Below are positions 48,163 through 56,465 of a stretch of 64,000 nucleotides of DNA, piece after piece; position 1 is the stretch's first letter; every line of letters starts with the position of its first letter. The position numbers and the translations under genes are program-made. The stretch is taken from NCBI GenBank assembly GCA_964551315.1, contig CAZKCM010000020.1, positions 1 to 64,000 on the forward strand. Reading direction: 5' to 3'. The stretch comes from Virgifigura sp964551315. Lineage in GTDB: Bacteria; Pseudomonadota; Alphaproteobacteria; Dongiales; Dongiaceae. The notes beneath the pieces are model-generated. The model was not told the DNA's origin. It was given only the letters and a program-made list of their open reading frames with translations, and searched no databases.

Positions 48163-48696
48163 TCACGCGCCTTTGGGCTGGCCGGATCGATCGGCCTCTT
48201 CGTCGCGGGCCTGGAACCAGCCGTTCTCCCAGGCGAGATGCTCCGCGGTCTCGAATGCATGCGGGTTGTCGGCAAGGCCTTTGCCGGCGCGGAAGGCGAG
48301 ATAGCCCTCCGCATAATCCCGAGAATGCGGTCCGGCGGCCGACGGTTGCGTCGGGGTCTCCTGGACGAATTCCCGAAATTCCGGGAATTCCATCAGGACG
48401 GTGTCGTCGAGCCCCATCGGGTGATCTTTCAAGGCGTTGCGCCCGCGTTCGGTAATGCGGAACCGGCCGCCTTCGGTCGGGGCCAGAAGGTGGGCGCGCA
48501 TCAGGCTGCGCCGTACCCGGTCCAGGTGGAGGACGAGCTCGGTGCGCGCGACCGGTGGCCGCTCGCCCGCGCGCTCGAGGGTGCTCCGAAGAACCTCGAC
48601 GCAGTCCTCGATGCCGGTCTCTCCGCGCGCCGCTGTCTTGAGCAGGATCAGCGTCAGGTCCGGATCGTTGAGGAGCGTGTGCTCGTTGAACTCCAT
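48163..48696 (-). CDS. Winged-helix protein with C-terminal RMF/CrpP-like domain
   Basis: A 177-residue protein from ATG 48696. Residues ~10-95 form a winged-helix-like domain (RTELVLHLDRVRRSLMRAHL then GGRFRITERGRNAL). Residues ~127-166 match the ribosome-modulation-factor/CrpP pattern: a tyrosine/glycine start (AEGYLAFRAGKG), an NP pair, then W-x-x-G-W-x-x-A (AWENGWFQARD). RMF domains act on ribosomes or other partners in stationary phase. I know no such fusion by name. Function is not shown. Confidence 0.6.
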   Translation of the reverse strand: MEFNEHTLLNDPDLTLILLKTAARGETGIEDCVEVLRSTLERAGERPPVARTELVLHLDRVRRSLMRAHLLAPTEGGRFRITERGRNALKDHPMGLDDTVLMEFPEFREFVQETPTQPSAAGPHSRDYAEGYLAFRAGKGLADNPHAFETAEHLAWENGWFQARDEEADRSGQPKGA

Positions 48697-48851
48697 GTCT
48701 CGCGATCGTTCCACGTTGCGGGACAACCCGCTGATAAAACTAGGAAGAGCGACGGCAAAGGCGAGGGCGCGGCGCACGGTGTCCGGTCGGGGCTTGCGTT
48801 TGCGCCCGAATGGGCGCAGGGAGTCGGGGACGACATCCTGGAGGAACGGCC

Positions 48852-49346
48852 ATGCTGCTCGAAGGATCCTGCCGCTGCGGTGCCGTGCGCTTCCGCGTCG
48901 AATCGCGCACGCCTTATCCCTACATGCGTTGCTACTGCGCCATCTGCCGCAAGACGGACGGCGGCGGCGGTTACGCCATCAACATCATGGGCGATGCCTC
49001 AACCCTGGTGGTCGAAGGCAAGGACGACATCGCCACCTGGCGGGCCCCGCTTTCGGAAACGGAGGAGGGTGGGACCGGGCTCAGCCCGGCGCGGCGGCGT
49101 TTCTGCCGGATCTGCGGCAGCGCACTCTGGCTCGACGACCCGCGCTGGGGCGAGAACGTCTATCCCTTCGCCTCGGCGATCGACACGCCGCTGCCGGTGC
49201 CGCCGGAGCATGTCCATATCATGCTGGACTTTGCCCCGCCTTGGGTCGAGGTGCCGCACGGGGCCGGGGAGGTGCATTTCGCCCGCTATCCCGAGGAATC
49301 GATCCTCGACTGGCACAAGCGGCACGGGCTCTATGAGGAGCCCTGA
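48852..49346 (+). CDS. GFA-family (glutathione-dependent formaldehyde-activating-like) protein
   Basis: A 164-residue zinc protein. Cys7, Cys9, Cys27, Cys29 and Cys32 (GSCRCGAV and CYCAICRK) and FCRICGSAL near residue 85 are the two metal sites of the GFA/CENP-V fold. Proteins of this group assist glutathione adduct formation or have unknown roles. The ATG at 48852 follows GGAGGAACGGCC. Confidence 0.9.
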   Translation: MLLEGSCRCGAVRFRVESRTPYPYMRCYCAICRKTDGGGGYAINIMGDASTLVVEGKDDIATWRAPLSETEEGGTGLSPARRRFCRICGSALWLDDPRWGENVYPFASAIDTPLPVPPEHVHIMLDFAPPWVEVPHGAGEVHFARYPEESILDWHKRHGLYEEP

Positions 49347-49670
49347 GAAACCGGAACGCCACCGGCGGCCAGCGGAATAGCGAGGTCGGCGGCGACGCGC
49401 AAAAGACGGTCTAATGTCAGCCGCCGCGTGGCGTGGTTGACCACGCCTTGAGCATCGTCTCATAGGTTGCGGCTAAGCGGACAACTCCGGCCGTCGTACC
49501 GATCCGGTCGGCGCGACAGCTTTCTACGGTGTGATTAAGGAAAAATTTACGGTTAATGGAGACAATCTGAATCGTTGACTGCCTCCGATCACACTGGGCC
49601 GCGCCACTTCGAGCGCGGCCCTTTTTATGTCGGCGGGGCGGGGCGTGGCCGGCTGGCGACGGGGCGCTGG
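49347..49670. other. Gap containing a strong rightward terminator
   Basis: A 324-base stretch with no credible protein gene. The middle is AT-rich, and a strong intrinsic terminator ends at 49626. Confidence 0.45.
49596..49626 (+). terminator. Strong intrinsic terminator
   Basis: Stem GGGCCGCGC / GCGCGGCCC, 8-base loop and TTTTT. It ends about 280 bases after the GFA gene stop; it may end that mRNA or a short RNA from the AT-rich stretch between. Confidence 0.8.
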
Positions 49671-50552
49671 CTATTCGCGCCGGCGGCGTGGCCCGGTCGC
49701 GAGCCACATCAGCAGGCGCTGAATGGCGACGGCAAGCGCCGTTATCCGGTGCCGCTGTTGATCGAGCCTGATGCTGAGAGCTTCGAGCTGCGGGCCCAGA
49801 AGGCCGACCGGAAGGCGTTCGGTGAGGCGCCGCTCCATTGCGGCGAGCTGACGGTGGTGCTCCTCGCAGCGGCGGAGCACCGCCGCGATCTGCGCCTCCT
49901 GCGCCTTGACGGTCGCGTAGAGCCGGTCGAAATCGAAGCCTCGTGGTTCCGATTCGGTTTCGCCGGTCCTCCGGGGCGATGCCGGACGCTCCGGCGCTCT
50001 GCGGCCGTGGAGATCGCGGTTTTGCAGCCAATGGCGTATCGCCTCGCCAAGCGCGGCATCGTCTCCGGTATCGCCCTGGTCGCGCGGTTCGGGGCGGGAG
50101 GCGGCCGGGACTGTCACCGAATGCGGCGGCGGTTCCGTCGCGATGCGGTGGGCGGGATCGGGACCGTCATCGTCGATGTCCGTGGGCTTGTGCAGCGCAA
50201 GGATATTGGCGGGCGATTCGCCCTGCGGCGCGTCGCCTTGGGGCAGATCATTCCCAGCGACGCCGCTGTCCGTCCGGCGGCGAGCCGGGGCCAGTGGGGC
50301 CGACCGGCCGCCGTCCGAGTCGGCCGGTTTCCCAGTCCCGGCCGCGTCGGTCTTCCGCGGCTCTCTTGCGGCCATCTCCGCGCGCACTTCGATGGCCACG
50401 ATGCGATCGCTCAGCTCCTGAAGCTCCTGTACCGTGTTCGCCGCTGAGATCGGGTCTATATCGGACACCTCCGCGAAACGCGCACAGAGCTGGTTGTACC
50501 GGTGGCGGAGCTCCCGGAGTTCCGGGTCGGCGGAGCGAAGTGGCTGCGGCAT
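49671..50552 (-). CDS. Hypothetical coiled-coil protein
   Basis: About 293 residues from ATG 50552 (start uncertain). A helical N-terminal coiled coil (RELRHRYNQLCARFAEVS) is followed by a long Pro/Ala/Asp-rich disordered middle, then a second coiled coil (FDFDRLYATVKAQEAQIAAVLRR begins at residue ~205) and a C-terminal hydrophobic stretch with an RRRR end. It may be a scaffold or envelope-associated protein. No family recognised. Confidence 0.5.
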   Translation of the reverse strand: MPQPLRSADPELRELRHRYNQLCARFAEVSDIDPISAANTVQELQELSDRIVAIEVRAEMAAREPRKTDAAGTGKPADSDGGRSAPLAPARRRTDSGVAGNDLPQGDAPQGESPANILALHKPTDIDDDGPDPAHRIATEPPPHSVTVPAASRPEPRDQGDTGDDAALGEAIRHWLQNRDLHGRRAPERPASPRRTGETESEPRGFDFDRLYATVKAQEAQIAAVLRRCEEHHRQLAAMERRLTERLPVGLLGPQLEALSIRLDQQRHRITALAVAIQRLLMWLATGPRRRRE

Positions 50553-50735
50553 TACTGGTACGAATCGTGACTGCGGACCGATGCGCCGGGTCTGCATCCC
50601 GGCCTTGTTCTGGTTGTTTCGGGACGACGCGAGGCTTGGGCTCGCCCCATGGCCGACTGACAACACAAACGCATCCCCGCCCACGGCCTTAGGCTTGCGC
50701 GGGGCCTGATGTCAGCCGGAACGACTTCCCACGTT

Positions 50736-51050
50736 TCATGATCTTTTACCGCTAACGGTTTGACAAGACATTCCGACGGGCAGGTTGCTTGGACCGGCCG
50801 CAGCGGTTTTCCGGGAGGAACGCGGAAGGCCCGGATCGCTCGAACATCGCCGCCGAGGCCGCTCGGCAATGCCGGCCCACAGTCGTCCGCGCCGCTGAGA
50901 AACCACTTGAAGTGCGGCATCGTACCGTGTCGAGGAAACACCCATCACCGCGCGAGCGGCATGCGATCGAGCCGCCGGCAGGCTTTGCTTCCGTATTCGC
51001 GCCGCTTCGATTCGCCGCGATTCAAAATCGACGACGGATGCGCGATTCAT
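50736..51050 (-). CDS. Possible small hypothetical protein
   Basis: A 104-residue basic frame from ATG 51050, preceded by GGTGGGAGAATA. The first 45 residues (MNRASVVDFESRRIEAARIRK) look helical and coding-like, but the tail is Arg/Ser-rich and resembles noise. It sits in a long gap between two confident genes. It may be a real small gene or chance. Confidence 0.3.
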   Translation of the reverse strand: MNRASVVDFESRRIEAARIRKQSLPAARSHAARAVMGVSSTRYDAALQVVSQRRGRLWAGIAERPRRRCSSDPGLPRSSRKTAAAGPSNLPVGMSCQTVSGKRS

Positions 51051-51272
51051 TGCTATTCTCCCACCGAACTCAGCAGCTCCGGAGCATGACCGCACCCGTT
51101 GATCCGAATCGCTGTGGGCCGCGCTGCCGATCTTCGTTCTGCGACCGGTGACTCTGTCCCGGTCGGGCGGAACGGCTGCCGAAGCGGCCGCCCCCACTTC
51201 CGAGCCGCCGAGGTCCGGCGCGACCGGACCGGCCGCGTCCACCCGATCGCTTCCAGCTGAGTACGGTCTATT

Positions 51273-52013
51273 ATGGCATCCGACTTTCTTCTCTTCACCG
51301 GCGTCGGATTCCTTGCTCAGATCATCGACGGCGCCTTGGGAATGGCCTTTGGCGTGATCACGAACGCGCTGCTCCTGAGTCTGGGGATCTCGCCGGCAGC
51401 GGCAAGCGCGAGCGTTCATGTCGCCAAGATCGCGACCGGCGGCGTATCGGGGCTGTCTCACCTTTGGTTCCGGAATGTCGACGGCCAGCTGATCCGGGGG
51501 CTGATCGTCGCAGGCATTGTAGGCGGCGTGGCCGGGGCGCTCTTGCTCGCCTGGGTCCCGGGAGACGCCATGCGGCCCTTCGTCGCCGCTTACCTCCTGT
51601 TTGTCGGGGGCATGATTCTACGCAACGCCTGGCGGCGGAAGAACCGCAAGCACCACAGCCACCCTGTCGTCGGTTTGGGGGTAACGGGCGGGTTTCTCGA
51701 TGCCGTCGGCGGCGGCGGCTGGGGGCCGATCGTGACGGCGACCCTCGTTGCCCGGGGCGCCGCGCCCCGATTCGCCATCGGCTCCGTCAACCTCGCCGAG
51801 TTCTTCGTCGCGGTCGCCGTCTCGGCGACCTTCATCGCGACGATCGGCCCCATGGACTTCTACATCGTCGGCGGCCTCGTGCTGGGCGGTACGCTGGCTG
51901 CGCCGCTCGGCGCCTATCTGAGCAAGCACGCGCCGGCCGATTTTCTCATGGTCGTCGTGGCGATCGCCATCATCATCCTCAGCGCCTACACGATCTGGCA
52001 TACCTTCGGGTGA
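51273..52013 (+). CDS. TauE/SafE family sulfite exporter
   Basis: A 246-residue inner-membrane protein with about eight hydrophobic helices, including GFLAQIIDGALGMAFGV and VGLGVTGGFLDAVGGGGWGP, the paired motifs of the TauE/SafE family. Members export sulfite, sulfoacetate or other anions. The ATG at 51273 starts directly at a hydrophobic helix. Sulfite could arise from a cysteate-type lyase or the persulfide pathway, but neither is adjacent here. Confidence 0.87.
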   Translation: MASDFLLFTGVGFLAQIIDGALGMAFGVITNALLLSLGISPAAASASVHVAKIATGGVSGLSHLWFRNVDGQLIRGLIVAGIVGGVAGALLLAWVPGDAMRPFVAAYLLFVGGMILRNAWRRKNRKHHSHPVVGLGVTGGFLDAVGGGGWGPIVTATLVARGAAPRFAIGSVNLAEFFVAVAVSATFIATIGPMDFYIVGGLVLGGTLAAPLGAYLSKHAPADFLMVVVAIAIIILSAYTIWHTFG

Positions 52014-52025
52014 TGTCGCTCGCGC

Positions 52026-53645
52026 TCACGGGAGAAACGGCGAATCCTGGCGCACCTCGATCAGGGTCGGACGATCGGCCTCGAACGCCGTCCGCAGGGC
52101 CGCTTCGAGTTCGGCCAGGCTTTGCGGCCGCACGGCGTCGCAGCCGAAGGCCTTCGCCAAGGCGAGGTAGTCGGGGTTGCGCGGCTTGACGCCGATCTCG
52201 GGGATGCCCCGTTCCACCATGTCCCCGGCGATCTGTCCGAGACCGTCGTTGTTCCAAAGCAGGATCGCGACCGGCAGGCCCAGCTCCGCGGCGGTGCCGA
52301 GTTCCTGCACCGTGAACAACAGGCCCGCATCGCCCACCAGCGCGACCGCCGCACGGGACGGCTGGGCAAGCTTGGCGCCGATCGCCGCGGGCAGCCCATA
52401 GCCGAGGGTGCCGAAGCCGATCGGGTGGAACCAGCAGCGCGGACGCCGACAGGGGAAATAGACGTTTCCGGTGTAGGCGATCTGCGTCATGTCGGTCGCC
52501 ACCATGCCGTCCTCCGGCAGCGCGGCGCGCAGCGCGTCGAGCACCGCCGCGTGCTTGCGCCGGAGCGGCGAGAACGATTCGCGGTTCAGGCGGCGGACCC
52601 GATCCAGCTCTTCCGCCGTCACGGCCTCGCCGCCGGTCGGCGCGCCCTCGATGCGCTCCGCAAGGGCCGCGAGCGTCTCGCTCGCGTCGCCGAGGATCGC
52701 GACCTCTGCCGGATAGTCGCGCGTCAACGTCGCCGGATCGATGTCGATCCGCAGCAGTCGTCCGCTCAGCGGCAGGCGATCGATCCAGGAATCGGTCTCC
52801 GCCAGTTCCGTGCCGACGGCGATCACGAGATCCGCCGAACGCAGCAGGTCCTGTGTCGCCTGCAGGGAGAGGGTCGCCCCGAGGCAGAGGGGGTCGTCCT
52901 CCGGCACCACGCCCTTTGCGGCAGTGGTCAGAACGACGGGTGCGCCGACCCGACGCGCGAGCTCCAGAACCCGCTCGCCGCAGTCGATCGTGCCGCCGCC
53001 GGCGATCATCACCGGGCGGGAGCTGGCGCGCAACAGATCGGTCGCCGCGCGCAGCTCCGCCGAGTCGGGCCGCGGCCGGCCCTTGACCGACGGAACCGCT
53101 GCCGAGCGCGCCGCCGGAGCGGCAAGCACGTCCAAGGGGACCTCGATATGTACCGGTCGCGGCCGCTGCGTCTCGAACACCGCGAAGGCCTCGGCCATCG
53201 CCTCCGGGAGGTCCGCGGGGTCGAGAACCGTCCGGCTGAAGGCGGTGAGGGGGGCCATCATTGCCTGCTGCGAGGTGATCTCGTGGAGTCGGCCGCGCCC
53301 CTTCCCGAGGTCGACCCGCGCATTGACGCTGGAGAGCACGAGCATCGGCACCGAATCGGAATAGGCCTGGCCGATCGCCGTGGCCGCGTTGGCAACGCCG
53401 GGCCCCGTGATCAGGATGCAGACGCCGGGCCGCCCGGAGGCGCGGGCATAGCCATCCGCCATGAATCCGGCGCCCTGCTCGTGGCGTACGGCAATGTGGC
53501 GGATCGAGCTGTCGGCGAGGCCGCGGTAGAACTCGAGCGTATGGACGCCGGGAATCCCGAAGACGGTATCGACACCATAGGCTTCGAGGAGGGAAATCGC
53601 GGCCTGACCGCAGGTTTGGTTGCCGTTCTTGGCGCTGCTTTGCAT
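52026..53645 (-). CDS. aruI: ThDP-dependent decarboxylase (AruI-like, 5-guanidino-2-oxopentanoate decarboxylase)
   Basis: A 539-residue acetolactate-synthase-fold enzyme. Glu56 in RHEQGAG activates thiamine diphosphate, and the metal motif begins GDAG and ends NN (LLWNN), with Ala in place of the usual second Gly. The start GVDTVFGIPGVHTLEFYRGL and TDMTQIAYTGNVYF match the AruI group of the arginine transaminase pathway. It lacks a small subunit, which acetolactate synthase would need. AruH is not in the window. The ATG at 53645 gives a normal N terminus. Confidence 0.8.
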   Translation of the reverse strand: MQSSAKNGNQTCGQAAISLLEAYGVDTVFGIPGVHTLEFYRGLADSSIRHIAVRHEQGAGFMADGYARASGRPGVCILITGPGVANAATAIGQAYSDSVPMLVLSSVNARVDLGKGRGRLHEITSQQAMMAPLTAFSRTVLDPADLPEAMAEAFAVFETQRPRPVHIEVPLDVLAAPAARSAAVPSVKGRPRPDSAELRAATDLLRASSRPVMIAGGGTIDCGERVLELARRVGAPVVLTTAAKGVVPEDDPLCLGATLSLQATQDLLRSADLVIAVGTELAETDSWIDRLPLSGRLLRIDIDPATLTRDYPAEVAILGDASETLAALAERIEGAPTGGEAVTAEELDRVRRLNRESFSPLRRKHAAVLDALRAALPEDGMVATDMTQIAYTGNVYFPCRRPRCWFHPIGFGTLGYGLPAAIGAKLAQPSRAAVALVGDAGLLFTVQELGTAAELGLPVAILLWNNDGLGQIAGDMVERGIPEIGVKPRNPDYLALAKAFGCDAVRPQSLAELEAALRTAFEADRPTLIEVRQDSPFLP

Positions 53646-53858
53646 CGACGTTCCTCTCGCATACCCCGACCCTTCGGTCGCCGCACCGTGATGGCCGCGC
53701 CCGTGGGGTGGGCGGGCCGGCCTAGTCCTGCGCGGGCGTCGATCGGATATTCGGAAAGGCGGAGAACGAACGCAAGTTATCTTCGTTATCCCCGCAATAC
53801 ACAACTTCCAAATCCGGCCGCAGCTGCTAGGGTCCGCCCGCCAGCAGGAATTAGCGCG

Positions 53859-54083
53859 ATGGATGTCAGCCCATATCTGATGCGTCGGCTCCGGTCCTTG
53901 GAGGAGTATCTTGAGGCCAGGGGAACGGATGCGACTCTATGGCGGCAGGAAATCGACCGGTCATGCAAGCACCTCGCGGCATCGCCGGCGGCGGCCCCGA
54001 TCGACGCGAAAGGCGAGCGCAGGCGCTTGGCTCTGGTGTGCAGCAACGAACGGGCCCAGGCGGCTGACGGCGGCGGGCGCTGA
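53859..54083 (+). CDS. Small hypothetical protein
   Basis: A 74-residue soluble protein from ATG 53859, preceded by AGGAATTAGCG. The first half (MDVSPYLMRRLRSLEEYLEA) is a helix, the second is basic and probably disordered with two Cys. No family recognised. Confidence 0.45.
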   Translation: MDVSPYLMRRLRSLEEYLEARGTDATLWRQEIDRSCKHLAASPAAAPIDAKGERRRLALVCSNERAQAADGGGR

Positions 54084-54247
54084 AGCCTCGCTCCGAGGGG
54101 CATAAGCCGCCAGGGAGGATGCCGTTGACAGAGTGCCGGGGCGGGCGGTCGGACCCGCCCCTGCCGCATCCGGATGTGCGCGCTCCATGCCATCCCCACC
54201 CCCGACACGGGGGAGGGGGTGTTCTTCGCCTCGCGCCGCGTTGTGGC

Positions 54248-55360
54248 TCAGAGGCCGGCCTTCACGTCGTTGAACATAGAGACATACTTCTCGCGCCGCT
54301 TCGGCTCGATGGCCTGGAAGAAGATGCCCTGCGCGAACAGCGCCGCCGGAGAGGAGATGCCGAGCTCGTCGAGCCGCTGCTTGCGGACCAGCTCGAACGA
54401 CTTCCGGTTCGAATGTCCGTAGCCGTGCTCCTCGATCAGGTACCGTCCGGCGTCGGGCTCCAGCATCGCGTCGATGAAGTCGTAGGCCGCCTGTTCATCA
54501 CCCGGAGCGTCGGTGACGAGGGCCAGTCCGCACACCCAGGTGAGGATTCCCTCCTTCGGGTTCATGTACGCCACCGGCAGGCCTTGCCTCTTCAGTTCGA
54601 GCACGGAGCTGTTCCAGGCATAGGCGGCGACCAGTTCGCCCGAGGCCAAGCCCTGTTCAACCGCTGAGTTGTCGGTCCAGTAGTAGCGGAGCAGCGGGCG
54701 CTGTTCGCGCATCAGCGCCGCCACCTGCGCGAGCTGATCGTCGTTCAGGCTGAAGGGATTCTTGAACCCGGCCACGAGCGCCGCGGTGATGACGGCACCG
54801 TCCACCGCATCGTAGGTCGCCAGCCGGCCCGCATAGCGTTTGTCGAACAGGAGCGACCAGGACTCCTCCTCGATCTCGACGAGGTCCGTGCGATATAGAA
54901 CGGATGAGTTTCCCCAGTCGAAGGGCACGAAATAGGGGCGCCCGTCGAAGACGGTGCCCTCGATCGTCTTGAGCGCCGGCCAGATGTCTTCGTAGTTTTT
55001 CAGCCGGGAGGTGTCGATCGGCTTGAGCACGCCGGCATCGCGCCAGCGGCCCACCGAATAGGTGCAGGGATGCGTGACGTCGGGCGTGAATCCGCTGCGC
55101 AGCTTCTGCAACGCTTCCTCTTCCTCGCCGAAGAAGCTGACCTCGGGGCTGCTGCCATATTTGTCGATATAGGCCTGGTGCAGTTCCGGCAGTTCGTATT
55201 CGGACCAGGTGAAGTAGGTGATGTCACCGGCCGCCCGGGCACGGCGCGTCACCAGAGGCAGAGTCATGAAGACGACCCCGGCCGAGGCCAGGGCAGTGGC
55301 GACCTGGCGGCGGGTCAGCGTGCCCTCCGCCAATCGCTCTCGAAATTCGCGCTTATCCAT
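54248..55360 (-). CDS. Polyamine-type ABC transporter solute-binding protein (PotD-like), orphan
   Basis: A 370-residue type-2 periplasmic binding protein. The N terminus includes LTRRQVATALASAGVVFMTLP, a Tat-like twin-arginine signal. The mature part has YFTWSEYELPELHQAY and FDWGNSSVLYRTDLV, as in PotD/PotF, with acidic residues that bind polyamine nitrogens. No pot permease or ATPase genes are nearby, so it is an orphan. AruI-like and PuuB-like enzymes elsewhere in the window suggest polyamine or arginine metabolism, but the link is inferred. Confidence 0.83.
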   Translation of the reverse strand: MDKREFRERLAEGTLTRRQVATALASAGVVFMTLPLVTRRARAAGDITYFTWSEYELPELHQAYIDKYGSSPEVSFFGEEEEALQKLRSGFTPDVTHPCTYSVGRWRDAGVLKPIDTSRLKNYEDIWPALKTIEGTVFDGRPYFVPFDWGNSSVLYRTDLVEIEEESWSLLFDKRYAGRLATYDAVDGAVITAALVAGFKNPFSLNDDQLAQVAALMREQRPLLRYYWTDNSAVEQGLASGELVAAYAWNSSVLELKRQGLPVAYMNPKEGILTWVCGLALVTDAPGDEQAAYDFIDAMLEPDAGRYLIEEHGYGHSNRKSFELVRKQRLDELGISSPAALFAQGIFFQAIEPKRREKYVSMFNDVKAGL

Positions 55361-55582
55361 CGGCCGTCCTCCCATTGCGGATGGTTTATGCGACGCCTCC
55401 GAACGCCAGCATCGCCGATGTGCGAAGGGCAAACAACCCACCCGTTCGTCCGCCAGGCCGGTGGTACGGTCGGCAGCCATGACGAGGGCTCATGCGCGAC
55501 CGGCGGCAGGAACGCTTCAACCGGGCCGCTCCTCCTGCTAGCGTCTGTGCGGCGGCCTCCGTCGGCCGCAGGGGGAAAGGTT

Positions 55583-56458
55583 TTGTACGCCGATCTGGCC
55601 GCCATCATCTCGCCGATCTTCGTCTCCGCCGCGCTCGGCTTCTTTTGGGAACGGCTTCGGCGGCCGTTCGACACGACGTTCGTCACCGCGCTGGTGACGA
55701 CGGTCGGAACGCCGTGCCTCGTCGGCGCGACCCTGACGCGCGTCGAGATCGATCCGCAGGCCCTCGGCACGATGGCCGGGGCGGCGATCCTCGCCTTCCT
55801 GGGCTTTGTGGCGATCGGCGTGGTGGTGCTCCGCGGGGCCGGGCTCCCGCTGCATTCCTATCTGCCGGCGCTGATCTTTCCGAACGCCGGCAATATGGGG
55901 CTGCCGCTCAACCTGTTCGCTTTCGGGGAGACGGGGCTGGCGTTCGCCATCGTGTTCTTCACGGTCTTCTCGGTCCTGCAGTTCACGCTCGGCGTCGGCA
56001 TCGCCGCCGGCAGCTTCGCGCCCGGCCGCCTGCTTCGGCTGCCGCTCATCTACGCCGTCGCGGCATCGCTCGTCTTCATGGCAACGGGAACCCCCGTTCC
56101 GGCTTGGCTATCGAACACGCTCGATCTGCTGGGCGGGCTGACGATCCCGTTGATGCTCGTCGCGCTCGGTGTCTCGCTGGCGCGGCTGCGGGTCCGCAAT
56201 CTCGGGCGCAGCCTCGTGCTGTCGCTCGTCCGGCTTGGCATCGGCGTGGTGACCGGGCTTGCGCTCGCCTGGGCGCTCGATCTTTCCGGTGCGGCGCGGG
56301 GCGTGCTGATCCTGCAATGCGCCATGCCGGTCGCCGTGTTCAACTACCTCTTCGCCCAGCTCTACCATCGGCAGCCAGAGGAGGTCGCCGGCATGGTCGT
56401 GATCTCGACGGCGATCTCCTTCGCCACCCTGCCGCTGCTCCTGCTCCTCGTGCTATGA
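55583..56458 (+). CDS. AEC family transporter
   Basis: A 291-residue inner-membrane protein with ten hydrophobic helices. It starts at TTG 55583, preceded by GGGGGAAAGG; no in-frame ATG is close to the family N terminus. The helix-break motif FPNAGNMGLPLN and TTLSFP-like end are typical of auxin-efflux-carrier-type proteins. In bacteria these move organic acids such as malate or malonate; the substrate is unknown. It is followed by CocE after 7 bases, so the two are probably one operon. Confidence 0.85.
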   Translation: MYADLAAIISPIFVSAALGFFWERLRRPFDTTFVTALVTTVGTPCLVGATLTRVEIDPQALGTMAGAAILAFLGFVAIGVVVLRGAGLPLHSYLPALIFPNAGNMGLPLNLFAFGETGLAFAIVFFTVFSVLQFTLGVGIAAGSFAPGRLLRLPLIYAVAASLVFMATGTPVPAWLSNTLDLLGGLTIPLMLVALGVSLARLRVRNLGRSLVLSLVRLGIGVVTGLALAWALDLSGAARGVLILQCAMPVAVFNYLFAQLYHRQPEEVAGMVVISTAISFATLPLLLLLVL

Positions 56459-56465
56459 AGGCGGA

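Noticed and set aside
52122..54083. A 653-codon rightward frame
   Set aside because: Antisense to the AruI-like gene. Only its final 74 codons, which begin at an ATG with a ribosome site beyond that gene, may be real.
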